A stretch of 53,125 bases of DNA, taken from assembly GCA_018666235.1 (NCBI GenBank), contig JABJAB010000060.1, positions 1-53,125 on the forward strand. Reading direction: 5' to 3'. Of the stretch, positions 33,257 through 40,923 are shown one piece after another. Numbering within the stretch: the first letter of the stretch is position 1; each line of letters opens with the position of its first letter. Position numbers and translations under genes: made by a program. Below the pieces are notes generated by a model. It was given only the letters and a program-made list of their open reading frames with translations, had not been told where the DNA came from and did no database searches. Source of the stretch: Ilumatobacter sp. (GTDB lineage: Bacteria > Actinomycetota > Acidimicrobiia > Acidimicrobiales > Ilumatobacteraceae).

Positions 33257-33826
33257 ATGGTCAGGTGGAACGTGCACAGTGAACGATCGGTGTACACCTC
33301 GCCTTGGGTGTCGCTGGCGCTGACCACGGTCGAGCCACCCGGAATTGAACCCTTTGAGCACCACGTCATCCGTGCGCCAGGGCCTGCTGCTGGTTGCGTG
33401 ATCGTTCGCGACGGCGACGCCAGCCAAACAGGCGGCCAAGAAGTCCTGCTGCTGTACCGCCACCGCTTCATCACCGACACGTGGGGGTGGGAGATTCCGG
33501 CAGGTGGAGTCGATGCTGGCGAGACTCCTGCAGAAGCCGCTGTGCGCGAGGCGGTGGAAGAGACAGGTTGGCGCCCCACCGGAAGCCTCCAGCCCGTCGC
33601 GGTGTACCACCCCACGAATGGACTGAGCGATCAGACATTCCACCTGTTCTGGTGTCAGGGAGCCGAGCACGTGGGCGAGCCGACCGACCCGACCGAGGCC
33701 AGCCGCATCGAGTGGACATCGACCGCCCGCGTCCTCGAACTCGTCCGTACCGGTGGCATCACTGACGGGCTCAGCCTCACCGGACTCGCGATGGCCCACA
33801 CCATCGGCGTGTTGACGAACGACTGA
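33257..33826 (+). CDS. NUDIX hydrolase, ADP-sugar pyrophosphatase-like
   Basis: A 189-residue hydrolase of nucleoside diphosphates linked to another group. The complete NUDIX box (G-x5-E-x7-REUxEExGU) spans residues 83-105, with REAVEETGW as its core. WEIPAGGVDAGE before it and the N-terminal strand layout resemble ADP-ribose/ADP-sugar pyrophosphatases. The start is supported by a leaderless promoter. Substrate is not certain. Confidence 0.9.
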   Translation: MVRWNVHSERSVYTSPWVSLALTTVEPPGIEPFEHHVIRAPGPAAGCVIVRDGDASQTGGQEVLLLYRHRFITDTWGWEIPAGGVDAGETPAEAAVREAVEETGWRPTGSLQPVAVYHPTNGLSDQTFHLFWCQGAEHVGEPTDPTEASRIEWTSTARVLELVRTGGITDGLSLTGLAMAHTIGVLTND

Positions 33827-33852
33827 CAACCAGCTGACCGACGCCGATCGGC

Positions 33853-33858
33853 CATACT
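33853..33858 (+). promoter_or_regulatory. Probable -10 element CATACT for the Fic gene
   Basis: CATACT ends 7 nt before the ATG at 33866, matching the spacing but not the first base of TANNNT. Confidence 0.35.
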
Positions 33859-33865
33859 TCTCGCC

Positions 33866-35083
33866 ATGGCTGCGGAGTACACCTCAACCAACCGAGGAAT
33901 CACGTTGTGGCCGCCAGTCCGTTTCGAGAAGCTGGTCTGGCTGATTTCAGAGGGTGGAGATTCGCGTCGCTCAACACGTGACCGCACGTACCAGTCGGCG
34001 CTCCTCGACCAGATCGCCGACGCCAGCATGCTGATCCCTTCGGATTGCGCCTTGGTCTCCGAAGACGTTCGTGCCGCCATCGCCGCATTCGACATTCGAG
34101 TCGGCGACACGCTCGCTCCCCTCGAAACTTTGCTGGTGCGCATCGAAGCGTCGGCGTCATCACGCATTGAGAACGTCGCAGCATCACTGCCTGACCTCTT
34201 CATGGCCGAGACCGGCGACGAGATGGGTCGGTCAGTCGCCGATGTGATTGGCAATGTCGATGCCACGGTGGCAGCGATCGACCTGTCGAGTGACATCTCG
34301 TCAGACACGATTCTCGACATTCACCGCGCGCTCTTGATCGACACGCATCCGGTACTGGCCGGGAAGTGGCGGACAGAACCGGTGTGGATCGGCAGCTATT
34401 CCGCTGGGCCGCCCGCGGCCACCTTTGTGCCGCCAGCTGCTCGACTCATCCCTGATGCCATCGACGATCTGTGCGAGTTCATGAATCGCACCGACATCCC
34501 GGTGTTCATTCAAGCGATGGTGATGCACGCTCACTTCGAGACCATCCATCCGTTCCCTGACGGCAACGGGCGCGTCGGCCGGGCACTCATCCACGCGCTG
34601 TTACGCCGCGACGGCCTCACCAAGGCGGCAACCTTGCCCATTTCGGCGGGCATTGTGAGCCAGAAGCATCGCTACATCGAGGCCCTCACCGAGTATCGGG
34701 CGGGCGACTATGTGCCGATCGTCGAGCTCGGCGCCGATGCGACGTTTGCAGCGCTTCGCAGCGCCAGCATGCTGTTTGACGACATCGAGATGATCGTGCG
34801 CCGGTGGCGCGACCTCACCGGGCCAATCAGATCCGACTCGGTGGTGCATCCGATCGTGGACCAACTCCTCGAGCATCCGATCGTCGACACGAAGTCGCTG
34901 AGCGACCTCATTGATGCAAGCAGCTCGGCAGTCAGTGGTGCCGTTCGTCAACTCGTCGATCTCGGGATCCTGCAGCCGCTCGATCCTTCCGCCCAGCGCG
35001 GGCAGCGATGGGGCGCACATGAGGTGATCCGCGTCCTGAACGCGTTCACGAGTCGCTCGATCAATCCGTTTGGTCGCCACTGA
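33866..35083 (+). CDS. Fic-domain protein (probable AMP transferase), class II
   Basis: A 405-residue Fic protein that probably attaches AMP to a target. The catalytic motif HPFPDGNGR is complete (residues 228-236, H228). The inhibitory-helix motif S/T-x-x-x-E-G/N appears before the Fic core as SSRIEN (98-103), so it is class II and autoinhibited. The N-terminus resembles the Fic_N region, and the C-terminal 90 residues read as a winged helix (LSDLIDASSSAVSGAVRQLVDLGIL). The SoFic/chromosomal type has this same order. No antitoxin gene is next to it. Confidence 0.92.
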   Translation: MAAEYTSTNRGITLWPPVRFEKLVWLISEGGDSRRSTRDRTYQSALLDQIADASMLIPSDCALVSEDVRAAIAAFDIRVGDTLAPLETLLVRIEASASSRIENVAASLPDLFMAETGDEMGRSVADVIGNVDATVAAIDLSSDISSDTILDIHRALLIDTHPVLAGKWRTEPVWIGSYSAGPPAATFVPPAARLIPDAIDDLCEFMNRTDIPVFIQAMVMHAHFETIHPFPDGNGRVGRALIHALLRRDGLTKAATLPISAGIVSQKHRYIEALTEYRAGDYVPIVELGADATFAALRSASMLFDDIEMIVRRWRDLTGPIRSDSVVHPIVDQLLEHPIVDTKSLSDLIDASSSAVSGAVRQLVDLGILQPLDPSAQRGQRWGAHEVIRVLNAFTSRSINPFGRH

Positions 35084-35154
35084 GTGACGGCTGCTCCCGC
35101 AGCCCCAAAGTAACGCTGGCGGGGCACGACGGGCGCACAGTCGCCCCGACCCCG

Positions 35155-35160
35155 TATCCT
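35155..35160 (+). promoter_or_regulatory. -10 element TATCCT for map
   Basis: TATCCT ends 7 nt before the ATG at 35168. Confidence 0.65.
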
Positions 35161-35167
35161 GCGTCCC

Positions 35168-36154
35168 ATGACATCGACGCTCGGAACCGCTCCGACCACG
35201 CTGCCACAGGCCAACGAGCCGTGCTGGTGCGGAAGTGGGCGCAAGTACAAGCGCTGTCACAAGAAGTCTGAGGGCCGTGTCCTGCAGGGCACCGTCACGC
35301 CGATGCGTGCGGTGCCGGACCACATCGCTCGGCCGCCCTACGCCGACACCGGCGAATATGAGGCCTGGGACGAAGGTCGCATCAAGTCGCCGGACATCAT
35401 CGAACGAATGCGTGCCTCCGGCAAGCTCGCCGGCGAGGTCCTCGCCATGGCCGGCGAAATGGTCGCTCCTGGCGTCACCACCGAAGAGATCGACATCGCT
35501 GTGCACGAAGCATTCGTTGCCGCTGGCGCCTACCCGAGCACGATCAATTACCACGGCTATCCCAAAGCGTGCTGCACCTCCGTCAACGAAGTGATCTGTC
35601 ACGGAATCCCCGACTCACGCGTGCTGCGGGAGGGCGATATCTGCAACATCGATGTCACCGGCTGGTTGAACGGCGTACACGGTGACACCAACGCCACGTT
35701 TTTCGTCGGTGACGTTGATCCCGAGAGTCAGCAGCTGGTCCGAGTCACCGAAGAGGCAATGTGGCGCGGCATCGAGGCGGTCAAGCCGGGGAGCCCACTC
35801 AGCGACATCGGTCGGGCCATCGAGCTCACATGTAAGCCGTACAAGTACGGCGTTGTGCGGGCGTTCGTCGGCCACGGCATCGGCGAGCAATTCCACACCG
35901 ACATCCAGGTGCTGCACTACTACGACTCGCGGTCATCGACCATCATGCGCGAAGGCATGACGTTCACGATCGAACCGATGATTACTCTCGGGACGATCAA
36001 CTACAAGATCTGGGACGACGACTGGACTGCTGTGACCTCGGACGGCAAGCGCACCGCCCAGTACGAGCACACCATCCTCGTGACGGCCGACGGCGCCGAT
36101 GTCCTCACCGGTGGTCCGGGTACTGCCAGCCCCACTGCTCCCTGGTTGCGCTGA
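35168..36154 (+). CDS. map: Type I methionine aminopeptidase with N-terminal SEC-C zinc motif
   Basis: A 328-residue enzyme removing the initiator methionine. An N-terminal SEC-C zinc motif (C19, C21, C30, H31 in CWCGSGRKYKRCH) precedes the pita-bread catalytic domain. This carries YPSTINYHGYPKACCTSVNEVICHG, the metal ligands in CNIDVTGWLNGVHGDTNATF, GHGIGEQFH and TFTIEPMI, and the final glutamate in QYEHTILVT. The SEC-C extension is known in mycobacterial and some other MetAPs and may bind the ribosome. The start is supported by a leaderless promoter. Confidence 0.95.
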   Translation: MTSTLGTAPTTLPQANEPCWCGSGRKYKRCHKKSEGRVLQGTVTPMRAVPDHIARPPYADTGEYEAWDEGRIKSPDIIERMRASGKLAGEVLAMAGEMVAPGVTTEEIDIAVHEAFVAAGAYPSTINYHGYPKACCTSVNEVICHGIPDSRVLREGDICNIDVTGWLNGVHGDTNATFFVGDVDPESQQLVRVTEEAMWRGIEAVKPGSPLSDIGRAIELTCKPYKYGVVRAFVGHGIGEQFHTDIQVLHYYDSRSSTIMREGMTFTIEPMITLGTINYKIWDDDWTAVTSDGKRTAQYEHTILVTADGADVLTGGPGTASPTAPWLR

Positions 36155-36165
36155 CGGCGTCGCCC

Positions 36166-36190
36166 GCTGTCACCCGCCAGGGGTGACGGC
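36166..36190. terminator. Bidirectional hairpin terminator
   Basis: A 10-bp stem with one T-G pair and a GCCAG loop (core GTCACCC/GGGTGAC) sits between convergent map and the cytochrome gene. It overlaps the cytochrome stop codon. Confidence 0.5.
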
Positions 36191-36601
36191 TGCTAGGTCG
36201 TTGATGTACGCGACGATGTCGGCGACTTGCTCATCATCGAGATTGTTGCGCGGCATCTGCACGGGGTAGTCGGCGCGCAGGTCGGCGCTCGGCTCCTTGA
36301 TCGCCCGAATCAGGTACTCCTCATCAGCGACCACCATGGTGCCGTCAGCGAGTTCCACCTCGGCTCCTGCGAGGCCCTGCCAGGTCGGCCCGACGCCACC
36401 TTGACCGTCAGTGCCATGACACCCCGCACACCCACTCGACGACGACAGGCTCTTGCCTCGCTCGCCGGCCGCGGACAGTTCGGGCCCAGACGCGTCGCCA
36501 CCACCGCACGCTGCTGCCCCCAGGATGAGGGACGACGTGATCAGCGCACCGCACATCCAACGTCGTGCCGGCCGGTTCGATTCCGTGTTCATCGAGACCA
36601 T
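36170..36601 (-). CDS. Cytochrome c lipoprotein
   Basis: A 143-residue protein with a lipoprotein signal (hydrophobic stretch ending LGAAAC, cysteine acylation) followed by a monoheme cytochrome c domain. Heme attachment is CAGCH, and the axial methionine is probably in VQMPRN. The sequence DGTMVVADEEYLIRAIKEPSADLRADYPVQMP closely resembles the C-terminal cytochrome c domain of caa3-type oxidase subunit II, so it probably carries electrons at the outer membrane face. An ATG three codons in is an alternative start. It follows the methylase gene by 17 bp on the same strand, although the two roles are unrelated. Confidence 0.88.
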   Translation of the reverse strand: MVSMNTESNRPARRWMCGALITSSLILGAAACGGGDASGPELSAAGERGKSLSSSSGCAGCHGTDGQGGVGPTWQGLAGAEVELADGTMVVADEEYLIRAIKEPSADLRADYPVQMPRNNLDDEQVADIVAYINDLAAVTPGG

Positions 36602-36618
36602 TGTCGCAGTTCAGCCCA

Positions 36619-38103
36619 TCATTCGGGGAGCGACCGCGCTGTGACGTTCGTTGGTTGACGCGCCTCGATTCGGATGAGCGCCGCCTCCCACCAACTCCTC
36701 AGCGCGTCGTCATCGCCAACGCCGAATGCTGCGTGAACTTCGGCCGCACAGCGACGAACGTCGTGGTTCTGCAACGCCGTCACTGCCCCGTCGAGGTCAC
36801 CGGCCGGCCAGGGCAAGTCAGCCAGCACGACCGGGCCGACTCGGATCGCATCCGCCGACAGACCGGTTCCTGCGCTGCGATGCCAGGCCCACGCTGATGC
36901 GAGCGGAGACGTGAGCACGGCGGCAATCTTCCACGCCAACTCCGAGCCCGTCTGCTCATCTGGTGCGTCGGGGTAGGCAGCCACCACCGGGACGCCAGGC
37001 AGCATCGACCCATCGGCGTCGGCGACCGCTTCGAGAATCTTGGTTTGGTTGGCGATCAACACCTTCGGCACGAGCCGGTCACTCGCCCAGCGGAACATTT
37101 TGGCGTCGAGTTGCGCGAGGTCAAGCCGCGGCCGACGAAACGGTCGCTTCGCGAACGTGATCGGCCGATCACCCCACCAACAGCGGCCAGGATCGATCAA
37201 CCCGCTGGTGATCAGTTTTGGGCCGCTGGGGTGATCTCCGACCGCGGGCACCATGCCGTAGTACTCGTCGCGAAAGTTGGCGTTCAGGCGGCATCGATCC
37301 CCGAGCGCGCCATCGGTGCGCAGCGCGTCGGGAAGGTCTGGTACGCCGCGACGGTCCGTGATCACCCGGGCCCATTCGCCCGGCGATGTCGACGGTACGC
37401 CGAACTCGAACAACAGCGCGCACGTCAGCACCTGGGCGTCGAAGACACGCTCACCGGTCCACCACGACCAGCGCAGCGATGCCCGTGCGTCGTAGTCGGC
37501 CCGCACCGCCGCGGCGTCTCGAGCCGACAGCAGCGACTGCGGCAGAACGTACGCGACCAGTCCGTGGTCGGGCTCGACGATCTCTGCAGCGAGGGCGACA
37601 AACTCGACCGCGGCATCGGCGTAGGGACCGCCGCCACGGCGACTGGCTCCTCCCCGAGTGGTTGCGGCGGCCATCTGGGACAGAAATGGCGGATTGCCGA
37701 CGACGACGTCGAATCGGCCGAGCGTCGACCAGTCGAACGCCAGCGCGTCGGCGCAGACGACGCGATGCGCCGCGCCTGTCGCTGCCAGCGCCTGTCGAGT
37801 CGCCTCAACAGCGTCTGGGTCGATGTCGAGCCCGACGACTTCGAGCTCGACGCCCGCCGCGCTGAGCCGCTCGACGGCCGCGACCAGAAATCGACCGTCG
37901 CCGCATGCCGGGTCGACGAGCCGCAGCCGCCGACGCGGCGCAGAGGCTCTGAACGAACCGGCAATCGCGTCGACGACCAGCGCAACCAAGTGGTCCGGCG
38001 TGTACCAGGCGCCGTGCAGCTTTCGCTCGGGTCGACCGCGATCCGAACCACGCTCGTCGACCAGATCCTGTCGGGATTGATTGCGATCATCCCCGCCCGA
38101 CAC
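36619..38103 (-). CDS. Orphan N6-adenine DNA methyltransferase (Eco57I/type IIG-like)
   Basis: A 494-residue protein with the N6-adenine methylase pattern: HGAWYTPDHLV (residues 30-40), SAM motif I DPACGDGRFL (64-73), motif IV NPPF (137-140) and VAYVLPQSLLSARDA. The C-terminal 250 residues resemble the target-recognition part of Eco57I-like enzymes. There is no nuclease domain or partner restriction gene, so it is an orphan methylase or an RNA/protein methylase of the same fold. The GTG at 38103 was chosen because TAGTCT lies 6 nt before it. Divergent from coaA. Confidence 0.85.
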   Translation of the reverse strand: MSGGDDRNQSRQDLVDERGSDRGRPERKLHGAWYTPDHLVALVVDAIAGSFRASAPRRRLRLVDPACGDGRFLVAAVERLSAAGVELEVVGLDIDPDAVEATRQALAATGAAHRVVCADALAFDWSTLGRFDVVVGNPPFLSQMAAATTRGGASRRGGGPYADAAVEFVALAAEIVEPDHGLVAYVLPQSLLSARDAAAVRADYDARASLRWSWWTGERVFDAQVLTCALLFEFGVPSTSPGEWARVITDRRGVPDLPDALRTDGALGDRCRLNANFRDEYYGMVPAVGDHPSGPKLITSGLIDPGRCWWGDRPITFAKRPFRRPRLDLAQLDAKMFRWASDRLVPKVLIANQTKILEAVADADGSMLPGVPVVAAYPDAPDEQTGSELAWKIAAVLTSPLASAWAWHRSAGTGLSADAIRVGPVVLADLPWPAGDLDGAVTALQNHDVRRCAAEVHAAFGVGDDDALRSWWEAALIRIEARQPTNVTARSLPE

Positions 38104-38109
38104 CAACGC

Positions 38110-38115
38110 AGACTA
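38110..38115 (-). promoter_or_regulatory. -10 element TAGTCT for the methylase gene
   Basis: Minus-strand TAGTCT, 6 nt before the GTG at 38103. Only 22 bp separate it from the divergent coaA -10. Confidence 0.6.
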
Positions 38116-38137
38116 CGGGAGGTGCGGGGTCGTTGCC

Positions 38138-38143
38138 TAGAGT
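38138..38143 (+). promoter_or_regulatory. -10 element TAGAGT for coaA
   Basis: TAGAGT ends 7 nt before the GTG at 38151, favouring that GTG over the TTG at 38133, which would lie upstream of the transcript. Confidence 0.6.
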
Positions 38144-38150
38144 CAGCACC

Positions 38151-39119
38151 GTGACCGCCCCCGCAACGGAGCCCACCGTGGTGTCCGACTTCCTTGAGTC
38201 ATCCGCCGATCGTTACCTGACGTTCGAACGCGATGACTGGGCGGCGCTTCGTGCGTCAACACCACTCACGCTTGGCGCCGCCGAGTTGGCCGAATTGCAG
38301 GGCATCAACGACGAGATCGACTTGGATGAAGTCGCGGCCATCTACTTGCCGCTCAGTCGCCTGCTCAACCTGTATGTGAGCGCAAGGATGGACCTCCACA
38401 CGGTGTCCGCGACCTTCCTCGGCACGGTCGCGCCGAAGGTGCCGTACATCATCGGTGTCGCGGGCAGTGTCGCTGCCGGCAAGAGCACGTTCGCCCGCAT
38501 TCTCCAAGCGCTCCTGGCCAGGTGGCCCGATCATCCCAAGGTCGACCTCATCACCACCGACGGGTTTCTGTATCCCAACGTCGTGCTGGAAGAACGTGGG
38601 ATCATGAACCGCAAGGGGTTTCCCGAGAGCTACGACACGCGCGAGCTGCTGCGCGTGCTGCGCGAGATCAAGAGCGGACAACGTGACGTACGCGCTCCGC
38701 TGTACAGCCACGTCGTGTACGACATTCTCGACGGCGAGCACGTCACCGTCGACCAACCGGACATCGTGATTCTCGAAGGCCTCAACGTGCTCCAAACAGC
38801 CGAAGGCTTCACCGAGTTCGTGAGCGACTACTTCGATTTCTCGATCTACGTCGATGCTGACGAACCCGATATCGAACAGTGGTACATCGACCGATTTCTG
38901 ACGTTGCGTGGCTCGGTGTTCCAGGACCCCGACAGCTTCTTCAAGTTCTACGCCGAGCTGAGCGACAAGGAGGCCGTCGACGTTGCCCGGACCATCTGGC
39001 GCGAGATCAACGGTCGAAACCTCGCTGAGAACATCGCACCCACCCGAGATCGGGCGTCGCTTGTGCTGCACAAGACCGCCGACCATCGCGTCGACCGAGT
39101 CCAACTTCGCCGCATCTGA
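38151..39119 (+). CDS. coaA: Type I pantothenate kinase
   Basis: A 322-residue enzyme that phosphorylates pantothenate, the first committed step of coenzyme A synthesis. The P-loop GSVAAGKST spans residues 105-113, followed by VDLITTDGFLYPN, the RKGFPESYDTRELL block and the VILEGLNVLQ strand. These are all CoaA landmarks, and the length is normal. It is transcribed divergently from the methylase gene and ends 15 bp before the convergent HAD gene. Confidence 0.95.
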   Translation: MTAPATEPTVVSDFLESSADRYLTFERDDWAALRASTPLTLGAAELAELQGINDEIDLDEVAAIYLPLSRLLNLYVSARMDLHTVSATFLGTVAPKVPYIIGVAGSVAAGKSTFARILQALLARWPDHPKVDLITTDGFLYPNVVLEERGIMNRKGFPESYDTRELLRVLREIKSGQRDVRAPLYSHVVYDILDGEHVTVDQPDIVILEGLNVLQTAEGFTEFVSDYFDFSIYVDADEPDIEQWYIDRFLTLRGSVFQDPDSFFKFYAELSDKEAVDVARTIWREINGRNLAENIAPTRDRASLVLHKTADHRVDRVQLRRI

Positions 39120-39134
39120 CCGACCCCGACGCGG

Positions 39135-39851
39135 TCAAGATTTCGGCGTCGTGAACAGGCCGAGCCAGTCGGGGAGGTCAGCGATCGAATCAAGCTCAGC
39201 GAACTCTTCGTCGTGCTGGTCGACTTGCTCAAGCGCCCAGGTGAGGTGATACGGAACGTGCACTGCGTGCGCACCGAGTGCGAGAACCGGCAGGATGTCG
39301 CTCTTGACGGAGTTGCCGACCATCAGAAAGCGCTCGGGACGGACGCCGAGGCGAGTCAGAATCTTGGCGTAGGTCTGCGGATCCTTCTCGAGCAGGATCT
39401 CGATGTCGGTGAAGTGATGTTCGAGACCAGATGTCGTGACCTTGCGCGTCTGATGCACCAGGTCACCCTTGGTGATCATCACCGTGCGGACGGCACCGCT
39501 GACGGCCGTCAGCACTTCCGGCACGTGCGGCAACACATGGACCGGCTCGGTGAGCATGTGCTGGCCGATTTCGACAATCTCCTCGATCACCTCGATCGGC
39601 ACCGTGCGATTACTCGCAGTGATCGCGGCGCGAACCATCGAAATCGTGAATGCCTTGACGCCATAGCCCGACACTGACAGATCGGCTCGTTCAACTGCTC
39701 GCAGTGCGTCGTCGACATCGACGCCAAAAGGACAGTGCGGCCCAACGAGCTCGGCGAAACGGCGCTCCGCTCGGTTGAACGATTCTTCGCTCTGCCAGAG
39801 CGTGTCGTCGGCGTCGAAGGCCACCACGTCAAAGCCGTCGATTCGATTCAT
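39135..39851 (-). CDS. HAD family hydrolase (phosphatase-like)
   Basis: A 238-residue haloacid dehalogenase-superfamily enzyme: motif I DADDTLW (nucleophile Asp, near residue 12), motif II VMITKGD, motif III lysine in LLEKDPQTY and motif IV VGNSVKSDILPVLALGA. The helical cap after SEESFNRAERRF is of C1 type, as in phosphoglycolate phosphatase or YjjG-like enzymes. The substrate is unknown. The ATG at 39851 removes a non-homologous upstream stretch; CAGACT lies 7 nt before it. Confidence 0.87.
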   Translation of the reverse strand: MNRIDGFDVVAFDADDTLWQSEESFNRAERRFAELVGPHCPFGVDVDDALRAVERADLSVSGYGVKAFTISMVRAAITASNRTVPIEVIEEIVEIGQHMLTEPVHVLPHVPEVLTAVSGAVRTVMITKGDLVHQTRKVTTSGLEHHFTDIEILLEKDPQTYAKILTRLGVRPERFLMVGNSVKSDILPVLALGAHAVHVPYHLTWALEQVDQHDEEFAELDSIADLPDWLGLFTTPKS

Positions 39852-39910
39852 AGTGATGAGTCTGGCCGATCGCGCTGCCCAAACCATGGCCCACTGCCGG
39901 GCCACCCGGG

Positions 39911-40291
39911 TTAACGGTGGATGGCGTTGAGATAGTTGTAGACCGTGATGCGGCTGACACCCATCGCGTCGGCCACATCTTCGACAGCGCGCCGCAGGAT
40001 GAACGCACCGCGCTCGTCGAGCAAACGAATGGCACGCTGCTTGCCCTCGCGCGACAACATTGGCAACGAGTCACCCAGCTCGGTCTCGACGGCGTCGATC
40101 AACCTCTCCAGCGCACCGTGCAACGGAGGCAACCGGACGGCGGCGACTGTGACGCCCTCCCAGATCAGAGGGACATCGCTGGGTTCGGCATCGTCAGCGT
40201 TGATGAATGAAGCGCCGACCGCGTCGACCACCGGCTTCGCCGCTCGGACCAGCGGGTGGACACCCGCCAGTGGGTCGCGTTCGATCGTCAC
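39911..40291 (-). CDS. YheO-like HTH_22 transcriptional regulator, shortened
   Basis: A 126-residue protein whose C-terminal half (residues 78-123) is a clear HTH_22 domain: LSREGKQRAIRLLDERGAFILRRAVEDVADAMGVSR then TVYNYL. In YheO-type regulators this follows a PAS-like sensor of about 130 residues; here only about 75 residues precede it, so the sensor is reduced or degenerate. GTG 40291 has TACCCT 7 nt upstream. It is isolated between the HAD and WXG100 genes, and its target is unknown. Confidence 0.82.
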   Translation of the reverse strand: MTIERDPLAGVHPLVRAAKPVVDAVGASFINADDAEPSDVPLIWEGVTVAAVRLPPLHGALERLIDAVETELGDSLPMLSREGKQRAIRLLDERGAFILRRAVEDVADAMGVSRITVYNYLNAIHR

Positions 40292-40298
40292 CGGGCAC

Positions 40299-40304
40299 AG
40301 GGTA
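40299..40304 (-). promoter_or_regulatory. -10 element TACCCT for the HTH_22 regulator
   Basis: Minus-strand TACCCT, 7 nt before the GTG at 40291. It lies beyond the 3' end of the WXG100 gene. Confidence 0.6.
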
Positions 40305-40319
40305 TTCGACTGAACGACG

Positions 40320-40589
40320 TCAGCCGACGCCCATCACCCTGCGCAACTCATCCGCGCGGGCCGAGCAGTCCCGGCCAGCCATTCCGAATGCCTCGTTGAG
40401 CTTGCCTAATGCGCCCTTGAATGAGGTGTTCCAATCGTCAACGAACCGGTCGCGGGCCGGGCCCTGCCACGTCGTCCCGTTGATGACGCCGTCGACCGTG
40501 GACATGACCTGATTGATCGATTCGATCTGGCGGCTGAGGCTCGCGCCAAGATTGGCAAGCTGTTCCGGATTCGCTCCGTACATCGTCAT
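40320..40589 (-). CDS. WXG100-family protein (ESX/type VII secretion substrate-like)
   Basis: An 89-residue two-helix protein with the WxG turn WQG at residues 41-43 and helices on both sides, the size and layout of WXG100 (EsxA/B-like) proteins. A C-terminal YxxxD/E export tail is not obvious. AAGGAGAA lies 6 nt before the ATG at 40589, one of the best Shine-Dalgarno sites in the window. No EccC, other Ecc genes, PE/PPE or LXG partner is nearby. It could be secreted by an ESX system encoded elsewhere or act inside the cell. Confidence 0.82.
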   Translation of the reverse strand: MTMYGANPEQLANLGASLSRQIESINQVMSTVDGVINGTTWQGPARDRFVDDWNTSFKGALGKLNEAFGMAGRDCSARADELRRVMGVG

Positions 40590-40911
40590 CGCTGGTTCTC
40601 CTTCTTGTCGATGGCGAGCCGACATGCCCGCTCAACTGGGCAGTGGGCGCCCGCCGCACCCCACGGGAACTGGCGCGTCGGACGTCGGGTTGCATGGCAT
40701 TTTCGCGCGGCACGACCGTGGCCGCACGCGCCACCGGACGAACTGACCGGCAAATGCTCCCCAAATTCGTGAGCGATGGTGGTCAAGATTCCGTGAATCA
40801 GCCGCGCTGAAAGCCAGCAGCGATCGGATGTTGCTGGTGCGAGCGTCGCCACTCAACCACTCTCTGTGTTTTTCGGTGAAGAAAAAGTGCATATGGTGGC
40901 AATTTGAGACC
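40590..40911. other. Divergent intergenic region, no gene seen
   Basis: About 320 bp separate the WXG100 gene (minus) and the Thr-rich secreted protein (plus). The first 14 bp hold the WXG100 ribosome binding site. The part from 40860 is locally AT-rich (TTTTTCGGTGAAGAAAAAG, a small imperfect inverted repeat) and may carry regulatory sites. No coding or RNA gene is supported. Confidence 0.5.
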
Positions 40912-40917
40912 TACATT
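40912..40917 (+). promoter_or_regulatory. -10 element TACATT for the Thr-rich secreted protein
   Basis: TACATT ends 6 nt before the ATG at 40924, in a locally AT-rich stretch. Confidence 0.6.
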
Positions 40918-40923
40918 GCACAC

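Noticed and set aside
37045..38154. 369-codon open frame on the plus strand
   Set aside because: Antisense to the adenine methylase; it would also run across both divergent promoters.
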